From the NCBI GenBank assembly GCA_035041965.1, contig JAPYMA010002791.1, positions 43,589-107,588 of the forward strand: DNA of 64,000 nt, given 5' to 3'. The position numbers and the translations under genes were made by a program. Each line of letters begins with the position of its first letter. Position 1 is the first letter of the stretch. This document shows, in pieces, positions 50,648 through 60,275 of the stretch. The stretch comes from Anisakis pegreffii (Eukaryota > Nematoda > Chromadorea > Rhabditida > Anisakidae). A model generated the notes under the pieces. The model was not told where the DNA came from and did no database searches. It worked only from the letters and a program-made list of their open reading frames with translations.

Positions 50648-50737
50648 GGATTGTTTTTACTTTAAATCGAATTTTTGCCTTGAAAAACTTTGTGATTCGG
50701 CATTATTCATCAGTTGAGAGTACGTATGTTCTCAATC

Positions 50738-50808
50738 GGGGATATAGTTCAGGGGTAGGCGCTCCCTTCGCATGGGAGAGGTCTGGGGTTCGATTCCCCA
50801 TATCTCCA
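50738..50808 (+). tRNA. tRNA-Ala(CGC), unit 2, 71 nt
   Basis: One base missing in the D arm (GGGTAGGCG) and D stem GTTC. Flank CGATTG. Confidence 0.7.
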
Positions 50809-50898
50809 CGATTGTTTTTACTTTAAATTTAATTTTTGCCTTGAAAAACTTTGTGTTTCGGCATTATTCATCAGTTGAGCGTACGTATGTTCCCAGTC

Positions 50899-50969
50899 GG
50901 GGATATAGCTCAGGGGTAGGCGCTCCCTTCGCATGGGAGAGGTCTGGGGTTCGATTCCCCATATCTCCA
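50899..50969 (+). tRNA. tRNA-Ala(CGC), unit 3, 71 nt
   Basis: Same D-arm deletion as unit 2, otherwise canonical. Flank G. Confidence 0.75.
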
Positions 50970-51059
50970 GGATTGTTTTTACTTTAAATCGAATTTTTGC
51001 CTTGAAAAACTTTGTGATTCGGCATTATTCATCAGTTGAGCGTACGTATGTTCTCAAGC

Positions 51060-51131
51060 GGGGATATAGCTCAGGGGTAGAGCGCTCCCTTTGCATGGGA
51101 GAGGTCTGGGGTTCGATTCCCCATATCTCCA
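51060..51131 (+). tRNA. tRNA-Ala(UGC), unit 4
   Basis: Canonical. Flank S. Confidence 0.93.
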
Positions 51132-51221
51132 GCATTGTTTTTACTTTAAATCGAATTTTTGCCTTGAAAAACTTTGTGATTCGGCATTATTCATCAGTTG
51201 AGCGTACGTATGTTCTCAATC

Positions 51222-51293
51222 GGGGATATAGCTCAGGGGTAGAGCGCTCCCTTCGCATGGGAGAGGTCTGGGGTTCGATTCCCCATATCTCCA
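51222..51293 (+). tRNA. tRNA-Ala(CGC), unit 5
   Basis: Canonical. Flank G. Confidence 0.93.
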
Positions 51294-51383
51294 GGATTGT
51301 TTTTACTTTAAATCGAATTTTTGCCTTGAAAAACTTTGTGATTCGGCATTATTCATCAGTTGAGCGTACGTATGTTCTCAAGC

Positions 51384-51455
51384 GGGGATATAGCTCAGGG
51401 GTAGAGCGCTCCCTTCGCATGGGAGAGGTCTGGGGTTCGATTCCCCATATCTCCA
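51384..51455 (+). tRNA. tRNA-Ala(CGC), unit 6
   Basis: Canonical. Flank CCATTG, found only here. Confidence 0.93.
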
Positions 51456-51545
51456 CCATTGTTTTTACTTTAAACCGAATTTTTGCATTGAAAAACTTTG
51501 TGATTCGGCATTATTCATCAGTTGAGCGTACGTATGTTCTCATGC

Positions 51546-51617
51546 GGGGATATAGCTCAGGGGTAGAGCGCTCCCTTCGCATGGGAGAGGTCTGGGGTTC
51601 GATTCCCCATATCTCCA
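51546..51617 (+). tRNA. tRNA-Ala(CGC), unit 7
   Basis: Canonical. Flank G. Confidence 0.93.
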
Positions 51618-51707
51618 GGATTGTTTTTACTTTAAATCGAATTTTTGCCTTGAAAAACTTTGTGATTCGGCATTATTCATCAGTTGAGAGTATGTATGTT
51701 CTCAAGC

Positions 51708-51779
51708 GGGGATATAGCTCAGGGGTAGAGCGCTCCCTTTGCATGGGAGAGGTCTGGGGTTCGATTCCCTATATCTCCA
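51708..51779 (+). tRNA. tRNA-Ala(UGC), unit 8
   Basis: G50-U64 wobble in the T stem. Flank CGTTGC. Confidence 0.9.
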
Positions 51780-51869
51780 CGTTGCTTTTTACTTTATATC
51801 GAATTTTTGCCTTGAAAAACTTTGTGATTCGGCATTATTCATCAGTTGAGAGTATGCATGTTATCAAGC

Positions 51870-51941
51870 GGGGATATAGCTCAGGGGTAGAGCGCTCCCT
51901 TTGCATGGGAGAGGTCTGGGGTTCGATTCCCCATATCTCCA
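51870..51941 (+). tRNA. tRNA-Ala(UGC), unit 9
   Basis: Canonical. Flank G, with the T run interrupted (GCTTTTAC). Confidence 0.9.
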
Positions 51942-52031
51942 GGATTGCTTTTACTTTAAATCGAATTTTTGCCTTGAAAACCTTCGTGATTCGGCATTAT
52001 TCATCAGTTGAGCGTACTTATGTTCTGAAGC

Positions 52032-52103
52032 GGGGATATAGCTCAGGGGTAGAGCGCTCTCTTTGCATGGGAGAGGTCTGGGGTTCGATTCCCCATATCT
52101 CAA
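52032..52103 (+). tRNA. tRNA-Ala(UGC), unit 10, degenerate
   Basis: Anticodon stem CTCTC leaves a wobble. The 3' end reads ATCTCAA, losing the last acceptor pair. Confidence 0.55.
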
Positions 52104-52193
52104 GGATTGTTTTTACATTAAATCGAATTTTTGCCTTGAAAAACTTTGTGATTCGGCATTATTCATCAGTTGAGGGTACGTATGTTCTCAAGC

Positions 52194-52265
52194 GGGGATA
52201 CAGCTCAGAGGTAGAGCGCTCCCTTTGCATGGGAGAGGTCTGGGGTTCGATTCCCCATATCTCCA
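52194..52265 (+). tRNA. tRNA-Ala(UGC), unit 11, variant
   Basis: C replaces U8 and the D loop reads AGAGGTA. Flank CCTTTC. Confidence 0.7.
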
Positions 52266-52355
52266 CCTTTCTTTTTACTTTATAACGAATTTTTGCCTTG
52301 AAAAACTTTGTGATTCGGCATTATTCATCAGTTGAGCGTACGTATGTTCTCAATC

Positions 52356-52427
52356 GGGGATATAGCTCAGGGGTAGAGCGCTCCCTTCGCATGGGAGAGG
52401 TCTGGGGTTCGATTCCCCATATCTCCA
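52356..52427 (+). tRNA. tRNA-Ala(CGC), unit 12
   Basis: Canonical. First unit with flank A. Confidence 0.93.
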
Positions 52428-52517
52428 CGTTTAGTTTTACTTTATATCGAATTTTTGCCTTGAAAAACTTTGTGATTCGGCATTATTCATCAGTTGAGAG
52501 TATGTATGTTCTCAAGC

Positions 52518-52589
52518 GGGGATATAGCTCAGGGGTAGAGCGCTCCCTTTGCATGGGAGAGGTCTGGGGTTCGATTCCCCATATCTCCA
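52518..52589 (+). tRNA. tRNA-Ala(UGC), unit 13
   Basis: Canonical. Flank G. Confidence 0.93.
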
Positions 52590-52679
52590 GGATTGTTTTT
52601 ACTTTAAATCGAATTTTTGCCTTGAAAAACTTTGTGATTCGGCATTATTCATCAGTTGAGAGTATGTATGTTCTCAAGC

Positions 52680-52751
52680 GGGGATATAGCTCAGGGGTAG
52701 AGCGCTCCCTTCGCATGGGAGAGGTCTGGGGTTCGATTCCCCATATCTCCA
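52680..52751 (+). tRNA. tRNA-Ala(CGC), unit 14
   Basis: Canonical. Flank A. Confidence 0.93.
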
Positions 52752-52841
52752 CGTTTAGTTTTACTTTATATCGAATTTTTGCCTTGAAAAACTTTGTGAT
52801 TCGGCATTATTCATCAGTTGAGCGTACGTATGTTCTCAAGC

Positions 52842-52913
52842 GGGGATATAGCTCAGGGGTAGAGCGCTCCCTTTGCATGGGAGAGGTCTGGGGTTCGATT
52901 CCCCATATCTCCA
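52842..52913 (+). tRNA. tRNA-Ala(UGC), unit 15
   Basis: Canonical. Flank G. Confidence 0.93.
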
Positions 52914-53003
52914 GGATTGTTTTTACTTTAAATCGAATTTTTGCCTTGAAAAACTTTGTGATTCGGCATTATTCATCAGTTGAGCGTACGTATGTTCTCA
53001 AGC

Positions 53004-53075
53004 GGGGATATAGCTCAGGGGTAGAGCGCTCCCTTTGCATGGGAGAGGTCTGGGGTTCGATTCCCCATATCTCCA
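53004..53075 (+). tRNA. tRNA-Ala(UGC), unit 16
   Basis: Canonical. Flank A. Confidence 0.93.
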
Positions 53076-53165
53076 CGTTTAGTTTTACTTTATATCGAAT
53101 TTTTGCCTTGAAAAACTTTGTGATTCGGCATTATTCATCAGTTGAGCGTACGTATGTTCTCAATC

Positions 53166-53237
53166 GGGGATATAGCTCAGGGGTAGAGCGCTCCCTTCGC
53201 ATGGGAGAGGTCTGGGGTTCGATTCCCCATATCTCCA
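53166..53237 (+). tRNA. tRNA-Ala(CGC), unit 17
   Basis: Canonical. Flank A. Confidence 0.93.
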
Positions 53238-53327
53238 CGTTTAGTTTTACTTTATATCGAATTTTTGCCTTGAAAAACTTTGTGATTCGGCATTATTCAT
53301 CAGTTGAGCGTACGTATGTTCTCAAGC

Positions 53328-53399
53328 GGGGATATAGCTCAGGGGTAGAGCGCTCCCTTCGCATGGGAGAGGTCTGGGGTTCGATTCCCCATATCTCCA
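53328..53399 (+). tRNA. tRNA-Ala(CGC), unit 18
   Basis: Canonical. Flank A. Confidence 0.93.
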
Positions 53400-53489
53400 C
53401 GTTTAGTTTTACTTTATATCGAATTTTTGCCTTGAAAACCTTTGTGATTCGGCATTATTCATCAGTTGAGCTTACGTATGTTCTCAATC

Positions 53490-53561
53490 GGGGATATAGC
53501 TCAGGGGTAGAGCGCTCCCTTTGCATGGAAGAGGTCTGGTGTTCGATTCCCCAAATCTCCA
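53490..53561 (+). tRNA. tRNA-Ala(UGC), unit 19, degenerate
   Basis: Mismatches in the anticodon stem (GGAAG), T stem (TGGTG) and acceptor (AATCTCC). Flank G. Confidence 0.5.
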
Positions 53562-53651
53562 GGATTGTTTTTACTTTAAATCGAATTGTTGCCTTGAAAA
53601 ACTTTGTGTTTCGCCATTATTCATCAGTTGAGAGTATGTATGTTCTCAAGC

Positions 53652-53723
53652 GGGGATATAGCTCAGGGGTAGAGCGCTCCCATTGCATGGGAGAGGTCTG
53701 GGGTTCGATTCCCTATATCTCCA
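53652..53723 (+). tRNA. tRNA-Ala(UGC), unit 20, variant
   Basis: Anticodon loop ATTGCAT (U32 to A), with U33 kept. G50-U64. Flank C. Confidence 0.75.
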
Positions 53724-53813
53724 CGTTTCTTTTTACTTTATATCGAATTTTTGCCTTGAAAAACTTTGTGTTTCGGCATTATTCATCAGTTGAGAGTATG
53801 CATGTTCTCAAGC

Positions 53814-53885
53814 GGGGATATAGCTCAGGGGTAGAGCGCTCCCTTTGCATGGGAGAGGTCTGGGGTTCGATTCCCCATATCTCCA
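53814..53885 (+). tRNA. tRNA-Ala(UGC), unit 21
   Basis: Canonical. Flank G. Confidence 0.93.
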
Positions 53886-53975
53886 GGATTGTTTTTACTT
53901 TAAATCGAATTTTTGCCTTGAAAAACTTTGTGATTCGGCATTATTCATCAGTTGAGCGTACGTATGTTCTCAAGC

Positions 53976-54047
53976 GGGGATATAGCTCAGGGGTAGAGCG
54001 CTCCCTTTGCATGGGAGAGGTCTGGGGTTCGATTCCCCATATCTCCA
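53976..54047 (+). tRNA. tRNA-Ala(UGC), unit 22
   Basis: Canonical. Flank S. Confidence 0.93.
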
Positions 54048-54137
54048 GCATTGTTTTTACTTTAAATCGAATTTTTGCCTTGAAAAAGTTTGTGATTCGG
54101 CATTATTCATCAGTTGAGCGTACGTATGTTCTCATGC

Positions 54138-54209
54138 GGGGATACACCTCAGGGGTAGAGCGCTCCCTTTGCATGGGAGAGTTCTGGGGTTCGATTCCCT
54201 ATATCTCCA
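54138..54209 (+). tRNA. variant tRNA-Ala(UGC), unit 23, D stem broken
   Basis: First unit of the CACCTC class: C8 replaces U8, C10 replaces G10 (C10-C25 mismatch, A box damaged), variable loop AGTTC. Flank C. Confidence 0.55.
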
Positions 54210-54299
54210 CGTTTCTTTTTACTTTATATCGAATTTTTGCCTTGAAAAACTTTGTGATTCGGCATTATTCATCAGTTGAGAGTATGCATGTTCTCAAGC

Positions 54300-54371
54300 G
54301 GGGATATAGCTCAGGGGTAGAGCGCTCCCTTTGCATGGGAGAGGTCTGGGGTTCGATTCCCCATATCTCCA
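54300..54371 (+). tRNA. tRNA-Ala(UGC), unit 24
   Basis: Canonical. Flank A. Confidence 0.93.
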
Positions 54372-54461
54372 CGTTTAGTTTTACTTTATATCGAATTTTT
54401 GCCTTGAAAAACTTTGTGATTCGGCATTATTCATCAGTTGAGAGTATGTATGTTCTCAAGC

Positions 54462-54533
54462 GGGGATATAGCTCAGGGGTAGAGCGCTCCCTTCGCATGG
54501 GAGAGGTCTGGGGTTCGATTCCCCATATCTCCA
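54462..54533 (+). tRNA. tRNA-Ala(CGC), unit 25
   Basis: Canonical. Flank A. Confidence 0.93.
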
Positions 54534-54623
54534 CGTTTAGTTTTACTTTATATCGAATTTTTGCCTTCAAAAACTTTGTGATTCGGCATTATTCATCAGT
54601 TGAGAGTATGTATGTTCTCAAGC

Positions 54624-54695
54624 GGGGATATAGCTCAGGGGTAGAGCGCTCCCTTTGCATGGGAGAGGTCTGGGGTTCGATTCCCTATATCTCCA
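54624..54695 (+). tRNA. tRNA-Ala(UGC), unit 26
   Basis: G50-U64. Flank C. Confidence 0.9.
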
Positions 54696-54785
54696 CGTTT
54701 CTTTTTACTTTATATCGAATTTTTGCCTTGAAAAACTTTGTGATTCGGCATTATTCATCAGTTGAGCGTACGTATGTTCTCAATC

Positions 54786-54857
54786 GGGGATATAGCTCAG
54801 GGGTAGAGCGCTCCCTTCGCATGGGAGAGGTCTGGGGTTCGATTCCCCATATCTCCA
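54786..54857 (+). tRNA. tRNA-Ala(CGC), unit 27
   Basis: Canonical. Flank A. Confidence 0.93.
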
Positions 54858-54947
54858 CGTTTAGTTTTACTTTATATCGAATTTTTGCCTTGAAAAACTT
54901 TGTGATTCGGCATTATTCATCAGTTGAGAGTATGCATGTTCTCAAGC

Positions 54948-55019
54948 GGGGATATAGCTCAGGGGTAGAGCGCTCCCTTCGCATGGGAGAGGTCTGGGGT
55001 TCGATTCCCCATATCTCCA
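54948..55019 (+). tRNA. tRNA-Ala(CGC), unit 28
   Basis: Canonical. Flank A. Confidence 0.93.
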
Positions 55020-55109
55020 CGTTTAGTTTTACTTTATATCGAATTTTTGCCTTCAAAAACTTTGTGATTCGGCATTATTCATCAGTTGAGAGTATGTATG
55101 TTCTCAAGC

Positions 55110-55181
55110 GGGGATATAGCTCAGGGGTAGAGCGCTCCCTTTGCATGGGAGAGGTCTGGGGTTCGATTCCCTATATCTCCA
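55110..55181 (+). tRNA. tRNA-Ala(UGC), unit 29
   Basis: G50-U64. Flank C (CGTTTAT). Confidence 0.9.
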
Positions 55182-55271
55182 CGTTTATTTTTACTTTATA
55201 TCGAATTTTTGCCTTGAAAAACTTTGTGATTCGGCATTATTCATCAGTTGAGAGTATGTATGTTCTCAAGC

Positions 55272-55343
55272 GGGGATATAGCTCAGGGGTAGAGCGCTCC
55301 CTTTGCATGGGAGAGGTCTGGGGTTCGATTCCCCATATCTCCA
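55272..55343 (+). tRNA. tRNA-Ala(UGC), unit 30
   Basis: Canonical. Flank S. Confidence 0.93.
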
Positions 55344-55433
55344 GCATTGTTTTTACTTTAAATCGAATTTTTGCCTTGAAAAACTTTGTGATTCGGCATT
55401 ATTCATCAGTTGAGCGTACGTATGTTCTCATGC

Positions 55434-55505
55434 GGGGATACACCTCAGGGGTAGAGCGCTCCCTTTGCATGGGAGAGTTCTGGGGTTCGATTCCCTATAT
55501 CTCCA
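55434..55505 (+). tRNA. variant tRNA-Ala(UGC), unit 31, D stem broken
   Basis: CACCTC class. Flank C. Confidence 0.55.
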
Positions 55506-55595
55506 CGTTTCTTTTTACTTTATATCGAATTTTTGCCTTGAAAAACTTTGTGATTCGGCATTATTCATCAGTTGAGAGTATGCATGTTCTCAAGC

Positions 55596-55667
55596 GGGGA
55601 TATAGCTCAGGGGTAGAGCGCTCCCTTCGCATGGGAGAGGTCTGGGGTTCGATTCCCCATATCTCCA
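55596..55667 (+). tRNA. tRNA-Ala(CGC), unit 32
   Basis: Canonical. Flank A. Confidence 0.93.
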
Positions 55668-55757
55668 CGTTTAGTTTTACTTTATATCGAATTTTTGCCT
55701 TGAAAAACTTTGTGATTCGGCATTATTCATCAGTTGAGAGTATGTATGTTCTCAAGC

Positions 55758-55829
55758 GGGGATATAGCTCAGGGGTAGAGCGCTCCCTTTGCATGGGAGA
55801 GGTCTGGGGTTCGATTCCCTATATCTCCA
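55758..55829 (+). tRNA. tRNA-Ala(UGC), unit 33
   Basis: G50-U64. Flank C. Confidence 0.9.
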
Positions 55830-55919
55830 CGTTTCTTTTTACTTTATATCGAATTTTTGCCTTGAAAAACTTTGTGATTCGGCATTATTCATCAGTTGAG
55901 CGTACGTATGTTCTCAATC

Positions 55920-55991
55920 GGGGATATAGCTCAGGGGTAGAGCGCTCCCTTCGCATGGGAGAGGTCTGGGGTTCGATTCCCCATATCTCCA
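55920..55991 (+). tRNA. tRNA-Ala(CGC), unit 34
   Basis: Canonical. Flank A. Confidence 0.93.
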
Positions 55992-56081
55992 CGTTTAGTT
56001 TTACTTTATATCGAATTTTTGCCTTGAAAAACTTTGTGATTCGGCATTATTCATCAGTTGAGAGTATGTATGTTCTCAAGC

Positions 56082-56153
56082 GGGGATATAGCTCAGGGGT
56101 AGAGCGCTCCCTTTGCATGGGAGAGGTCTGGGGTTCGATTCCCCATATCTCCA
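56082..56153 (+). tRNA. tRNA-Ala(UGC), unit 35
   Basis: Canonical. Flank A. Confidence 0.93.
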
Positions 56154-56243
56154 CGTTTAGTTTTACTTTATATCGAATTTTTGCCTTCAAAAACTTTGTG
56201 ATTCGGCATTATTCATCAGTTGAGAGTATGTATGTTCTCAAGC

Positions 56244-56315
56244 GGGGATATAGCTCAGGGGTAGAGCGCTCCCTTTGCATGGGAGAGGTCTGGGGTTCGA
56301 TTCCCCATATCTCCA
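56244..56315 (+). tRNA. tRNA-Ala(UGC), unit 36
   Basis: Canonical. Flank G. Confidence 0.93.
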
Positions 56316-56405
56316 GGATTGTTTTTACTTTAAATCGAATTTTTGCCTTGAAAAACTTTGTGATTCGGCATTATTCATCAGTTGAGCGTACGTATGTTCT
56401 CAAGC

Positions 56406-56470
56406 GGGGATATAGCTCAGGGGTAGAGCGCTCCCTTTGCATGGGAGAGGTTCGATTCCCCATATCTCCA
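56406..56470 (+). pseudogene. tRNA-Ala(UGC) with 7-bp T-arm deletion, unit 37
   Basis: 65 nt. The 5' strand of the T stem is lost (GAGAGGTTCGATTCC), so no T arm can form. Flank S. Confidence 0.85.
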
Positions 56471-56560
56471 GCATTGTTTTTACTTTAAATCGAATTTTTG
56501 CCTTTAAAAAGTTTGTGATTCGGCATTATTCATCAGTTGAGCGTACGTATGTTCTCATGC

Positions 56561-56631
56561 GGGGATACACCTCAGGGTAGAGCGCTCCCTTTGCATGGGA
56601 GAGGTCTGGGGTTGGATTCCCCATATCTCCA
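56561..56631 (+). pseudogene. variant tRNA-Ala(UGC), unit 38, CACCTC class, 71 nt
   Basis: D-loop base missing (CAGGGTAG) and T loop TTGGATT, which damages the B box. Flank A. Confidence 0.7.
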
Positions 56632-56721
56632 CGTTTAGTTTTACTTTATATCGAATTTTTGCCATGAAAAACTTTGTGATTCGGCATTATTCATCAGTTG
56701 TGAGTATGTATGTTCTCAAGC

Positions 56722-56793
56722 GGTTATATAGCTCAGGAGTAGAGCGCTCCCTTTGCATGGGAGAGGTCTGGGGTTCGATTCCCCATATCTCCA
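56722..56793 (+). pseudogene. tRNA-Ala(UGC) with broken acceptor, unit 39
   Basis: Acceptor starts GGTTATA, losing pairs 3 and 4 and the G3-U70 identity pair. D loop AGGAGTA. Flank G. Confidence 0.8.
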
Positions 56794-56883
56794 GGATTGT
56801 TTTTACTTTAAATCGAATTTTTGCCTTGAAAAACTTTGTGATTCGGCATTATTCATCAGTTGAGCGTACGTATGTTCTCAATC

Positions 56884-56955
56884 GGGGATATAGCTCAGGG
56901 GTAGAGCGCTCCCTTCGCATGGGAGAGGTCTGGGGTTCGATTCCCCATATCTCCA
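56884..56955 (+). tRNA. tRNA-Ala(CGC), unit 40
   Basis: Canonical. Flank A. Confidence 0.93.
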
Positions 56956-57045
56956 CGTTTAGTTTTACTTTATATCGAATTTTTGCCTTGAAAAACTTTG
57001 TGATTCGGCATTATTCATCAGTTGAGCGTACGTATGTTCTCATGC

Positions 57046-57117
57046 GGGGATACACCTCAGGGGTAGAGCGCTCCCTTTGCATGGGAGAGTTCTGGGGTTC
57101 GATTCCCTATATCTCCA
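57046..57117 (+). tRNA. variant tRNA-Ala(UGC), unit 41, D stem broken
   Basis: CACCTC class. Flank C. Confidence 0.55.
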
Positions 57118-57207
57118 CGTTTCTTTTTACTTTATATCGAATTTTTGCCTTGAAAAACTTTGTGATTCGGCATTATTCATCAGTTGAGAGTATGCATGTT
57201 CTCAAGC

Positions 57208-57279
57208 GGGGATATAGCTCAGGGGTAGAGCGCTCCCTTCGCATGGGAGAGGTCTGGGGTTCGATTCCCCATATCTCCA
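57208..57279 (+). tRNA. tRNA-Ala(CGC), unit 42
   Basis: Canonical. Flank A. Confidence 0.93.
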
Positions 57280-57369
57280 CGTTTAGTTTTACTTTATATC
57301 GAATTTTTGCCTTGAAAAACTTTGTGATTCGGCATTATTCATCAGTTGAGCGTACGTATGTTCTCAAGC

Positions 57370-57441
57370 GGGGATATAGCTCAGGGGTAGAGCGCTCCCT
57401 TTGCATGGGAGAGGTCTGGGGTTCGATTCCCCATATCTCCA
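57370..57441 (+). tRNA. tRNA-Ala(UGC), unit 43
   Basis: Canonical. Flank S. Confidence 0.93.
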
Positions 57442-57531
57442 GCATTGTTTTTACTTTAAATCGAATTTTTGCCTTGAAAAACTTTGTGATTCGGCATTAT
57501 TCATCAGTTGAGCGTACGTATGTTCTCATGC

Positions 57532-57603
57532 GGGGATACACCTCAGGGGTAGAGCGCTCCCTTTGCATGGGAGAGTTCTGGGGTTCGATTCCCTATATCT
57601 CCA
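57532..57603 (+). tRNA. variant tRNA-Ala(UGC), unit 44, D stem broken
   Basis: CACCTC class. Flank C. Confidence 0.55.
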
Positions 57604-57693
57604 CGTTTCTTTTTACTTTATATCGAATTTTTGCCTTGAAAAACTTTGTGATTCGGCATTATTCATCAGTTGAGAGTATGTATGTTCTCAAGC

Positions 57694-57765
57694 GGGGATA
57701 TAGCTCAGGGGTAGAGCGCTCCCTTTGCATGGGAGAGGTCTGGGGTTCGATTCCCTATATCTCCA
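57694..57765 (+). tRNA. tRNA-Ala(UGC), unit 45
   Basis: G50-U64. Flank C. Confidence 0.9.
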
Positions 57766-57855
57766 CGTTTCTTTTTACTTCATATCGAATTTTTGCCTTG
57801 AAAAACTTTGTGATTCGGCATTATTCATCAGTTGAGAGTATGCATGTTCTCAAGC

Positions 57856-57927
57856 GGGGATATAGCTCAGGGGTAGAGCGCTCCCTTCGCATGGGAGAGG
57901 TCTGGGGTTCGATTCCCCATATCTCCA
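57856..57927 (+). tRNA. tRNA-Ala(CGC), unit 46
   Basis: Canonical. Flank A. Confidence 0.93.
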
Positions 57928-58017
57928 CGTTTAGTTTTACTTTATATCGAATTTTTGCCTTCAAAAACTTTGTGATTCGGCATTATTCATCAGTTGAGAG
58001 TATGTATGTTCTCAAGC

Positions 58018-58089
58018 GGGGATATAGCTCAGGGGTAGAGCGCTCCCTTTGCATGGGAGAGGTCTGGGGTTCGATTCCCCATATCTCCA
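58018..58089 (+). tRNA. tRNA-Ala(UGC), unit 47
   Basis: Canonical. Flank G. Confidence 0.93.
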
Positions 58090-58179
58090 GGATTGTTTTT
58101 ACTTTAAATCGAATTTTTGCCTTGAAAAACTTTGTGATTCGGCATTATTCATCAGTTGAGCGTACGTATGTTCTCAAGC

Positions 58180-58244
58180 GGGGATATAGCTCAGGGGTAG
58201 AGCGCTCCCTTTGCATGGGAGAGGTTCGATTCCCCATATCTCCA
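58180..58244 (+). pseudogene. tRNA-Ala(UGC) with 7-bp T-arm deletion, unit 48
   Basis: Same deletion as unit 37. Flank S. Confidence 0.85.
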
Positions 58245-58334
58245 GCATTGTTTTTACTTTAAATCGAATTTTTGCCTTTAAAAAGTTTGTGATTCGGCAT
58301 TATTCATCAGTTGAGCGTACGTATGTTCTCATGC

Positions 58335-58405
58335 GGGGATACACCTCAGGGTAGAGCGCTCCCTTTGCATGGGAGAGGTCTGGGGTTCGATTCCCCATAT
58401 CTCCA
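58335..58405 (+). tRNA. variant tRNA-Ala(UGC), unit 49, CACCTC class, 71 nt
   Basis: D-loop base missing, but T loop TTCGATT intact, unlike unit 38. Flank A. Confidence 0.5.
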
Positions 58406-58495
58406 CGTTTAGTTTTACTTTATATCGAATTTTTGCCATGAAAAACTTTGTGATTCGGCATTATTCATCAGTTGTGAGTATATATGTTCTCAAGC

Positions 58496-58567
58496 GGTTA
58501 TATAGCTCAGGAGTAGAGCGTTCCCTTTGCATGGGAGAGGTCTGGGGTTCGATTCCCCATATCTCCA
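58496..58567 (+). pseudogene. tRNA-Ala(UGC) with broken acceptor, unit 50
   Basis: GGTTATA acceptor, plus GCGTTCCC, which weakens the anticodon stem. Flank G. Confidence 0.8.
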
Positions 58568-58657
58568 GGATTGTTTTTACTTTAAATCGAATTTTTGCCT
58601 TGAAAAACTTTGTGATTCGGCATTATTCATCAGTTGAGCGTACGTATGTTCTCAAGC

Positions 58658-58729
58658 GGGGATATAGCTCAGGGGTAGAGCGCTCCCTTTGCATGGGAGA
58701 GGTCTGGGGTTCGATTCCCCATATCTCCA
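58658..58729 (+). tRNA. tRNA-Ala(UGC), unit 51
   Basis: Canonical. Flank S. Confidence 0.93.
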
Positions 58730-58819
58730 GCATTGTTTTTACTTTAAATCGAATTTTTGCCTTGAAAAACTTTGTGATTCGGCATTATTCATCAGTTGAG
58801 CGTACGTATGTTCTCATGC

Positions 58820-58890
58820 GGGGATACACCTCAGGGTAGAGCGCTCCCTTTGCATGGGAGAGGTCTGGGGTTCGATTCCCCATATCTCCA
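58820..58890 (+). tRNA. variant tRNA-Ala(UGC), unit 52, CACCTC class, 71 nt
   Basis: D-loop base missing. Flank A. Followed by another CACCTC unit, which is unusual. Confidence 0.5.
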
Positions 58891-58980
58891 CGTTTAGTTT
58901 TACTTTATATCGAATTTTTGCCTTGAAAAACTTTGTGATTCGGCATTATTCATCAGTTGAGCGTACGTATGTTCTCATGC

Positions 58981-59052
58981 GGGGATACACCTCAGGGGTA
59001 GAGCGCTCCCTTTGCATGGGAGAGTTCTGGGGTTCGATTCCCTATATCTCCA
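58981..59052 (+). tRNA. variant tRNA-Ala(UGC), unit 53, D stem broken
   Basis: CACCTC class. Flank C. Confidence 0.55.
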
Positions 59053-59142
59053 CGTTTCTTTTTACTTTATATCGAATTTTTGCCTTCAAAAACTTTGTGA
59101 TTCGGCATTATTCATCAGTTGAGAGTATGCATGTTCTCAAGC

Positions 59143-59214
59143 GGGGATATAGCTCAGGGGTAGAGCGCTCCCTTTGCATGGGAGAGGTCTGGGGTTCGAT
59201 TCCCCATATCTCCA
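59143..59214 (+). tRNA. tRNA-Ala(UGC), unit 54
   Basis: Canonical. Flank G. Confidence 0.93.
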
Positions 59215-59304
59215 GGATTGTTTTTACTTTAAATCGAATTTTTGCCTTGAAAAACTTTGTGATTCGGCATTATTCATCAGTTGAGCGTACGTATGTTCTC
59301 AAGC

Positions 59305-59376
59305 GGGGATATAGCTCAGGGGTAGAGCGCTCCCTTTGCATGGGAGAGGTCTGGGGTTCGATTCCCCATATCTCCA
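59305..59376 (+). tRNA. tRNA-Ala(UGC), unit 55
   Basis: Canonical. Flank S. Confidence 0.93.
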
Positions 59377-59466
59377 GCATTGTTTTTACTTTAAATCGAA
59401 TTTTTGCCTTGAAAAAGTTTGTGATTCGGCATTATTCATCAGTTGAGCGTACGTATGTTCTCATGC

Positions 59467-59537
59467 GGGGATACACCTCAGGGTAGAGCGCTCCCTTTGC
59501 ATGGGAGAGGTCTGGGGTTCGATTCCCCATATCTCCA
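59467..59537 (+). tRNA. variant tRNA-Ala(UGC), unit 56, CACCTC class, 71 nt
   Basis: D-loop base missing. Flank A. Confidence 0.5.
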
Positions 59538-59627
59538 CGTTTAGTTTTACTTTATATCGAATTTTTGCCATGAAAAACTTTGTGATTCGGCATTATTCAT
59601 CAGTTGTGAGTATGTATGTTCTCAAGC

Positions 59628-59699
59628 GGTTATATAGCTCAGGAGTAGAGCGCTCCCTTTGCATGGGAGAGGTCTGGGGTTCGATTCCCCATATCTCCA
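59628..59699 (+). pseudogene. tRNA-Ala(UGC) with broken acceptor, unit 57
   Basis: GGTTATA acceptor. Flank G. Confidence 0.8.
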
Positions 59700-59789
59700 G
59701 GATTGTTTTTACTTTAAATCGAATTGTTGCCTTGAAAAACTTTGTGATTCGGCATTATTCATCAGTTGAGCGTACGTATGTTCTCATGC

Positions 59790-59861
59790 GGGGATACACC
59801 TCAGGGGTAGAGCGCTCCCTTTGCATGGGAGAGTTCTGGGGTTCGATTCCCTATATCTCCA
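59790..59861 (+). tRNA. variant tRNA-Ala(UGC), unit 58, D stem broken
   Basis: CACCTC class. Flank C. Confidence 0.55.
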
Positions 59862-59951
59862 CGTTTCTTTTTACTTTATATCGAATTTTTGCCTTGAAAA
59901 ACTTTGTGATTCGGCATTATTCATCAGTTGAGCGTACGTATGTTCTCAATC

Positions 59952-60023
59952 GGGGATATAGCTCAGGGGTAGAGCGCTCCCTTCGCATGGGAGAGGTCTG
60001 GGGTTCGATTCCCCATATCTCCA
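59952..60023 (+). tRNA. tRNA-Ala(CGC), unit 59
   Basis: Canonical. Flank A. Confidence 0.93.
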
Positions 60024-60113
60024 CGTTTAGTTTTACTTTATATCGAATTTTTGCCTTGAAAAACTTTGTGATTCGGCATTATTCATCAGTTGAGAGTATG
60101 TATGTTCTCAAGC

Positions 60114-60185
60114 GGGGATATAGCTCAGGGGTAGAGCGCTCCCTTTGCATGGGAGAGGTCTGGGGTTCGATTCCCCATATCTCCA
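60114..60185 (+). tRNA. tRNA-Ala(UGC), unit 60
   Basis: Canonical. Flank A. Confidence 0.93.
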
Positions 60186-60275
60186 CGTTTAGTTTTACTT
60201 TATATCGAATTTTTGCCTTCAAAAACTTTGTGATTCGGCATTATTCATCAGTTGAGAGTATGTATGTTCTCAAGC

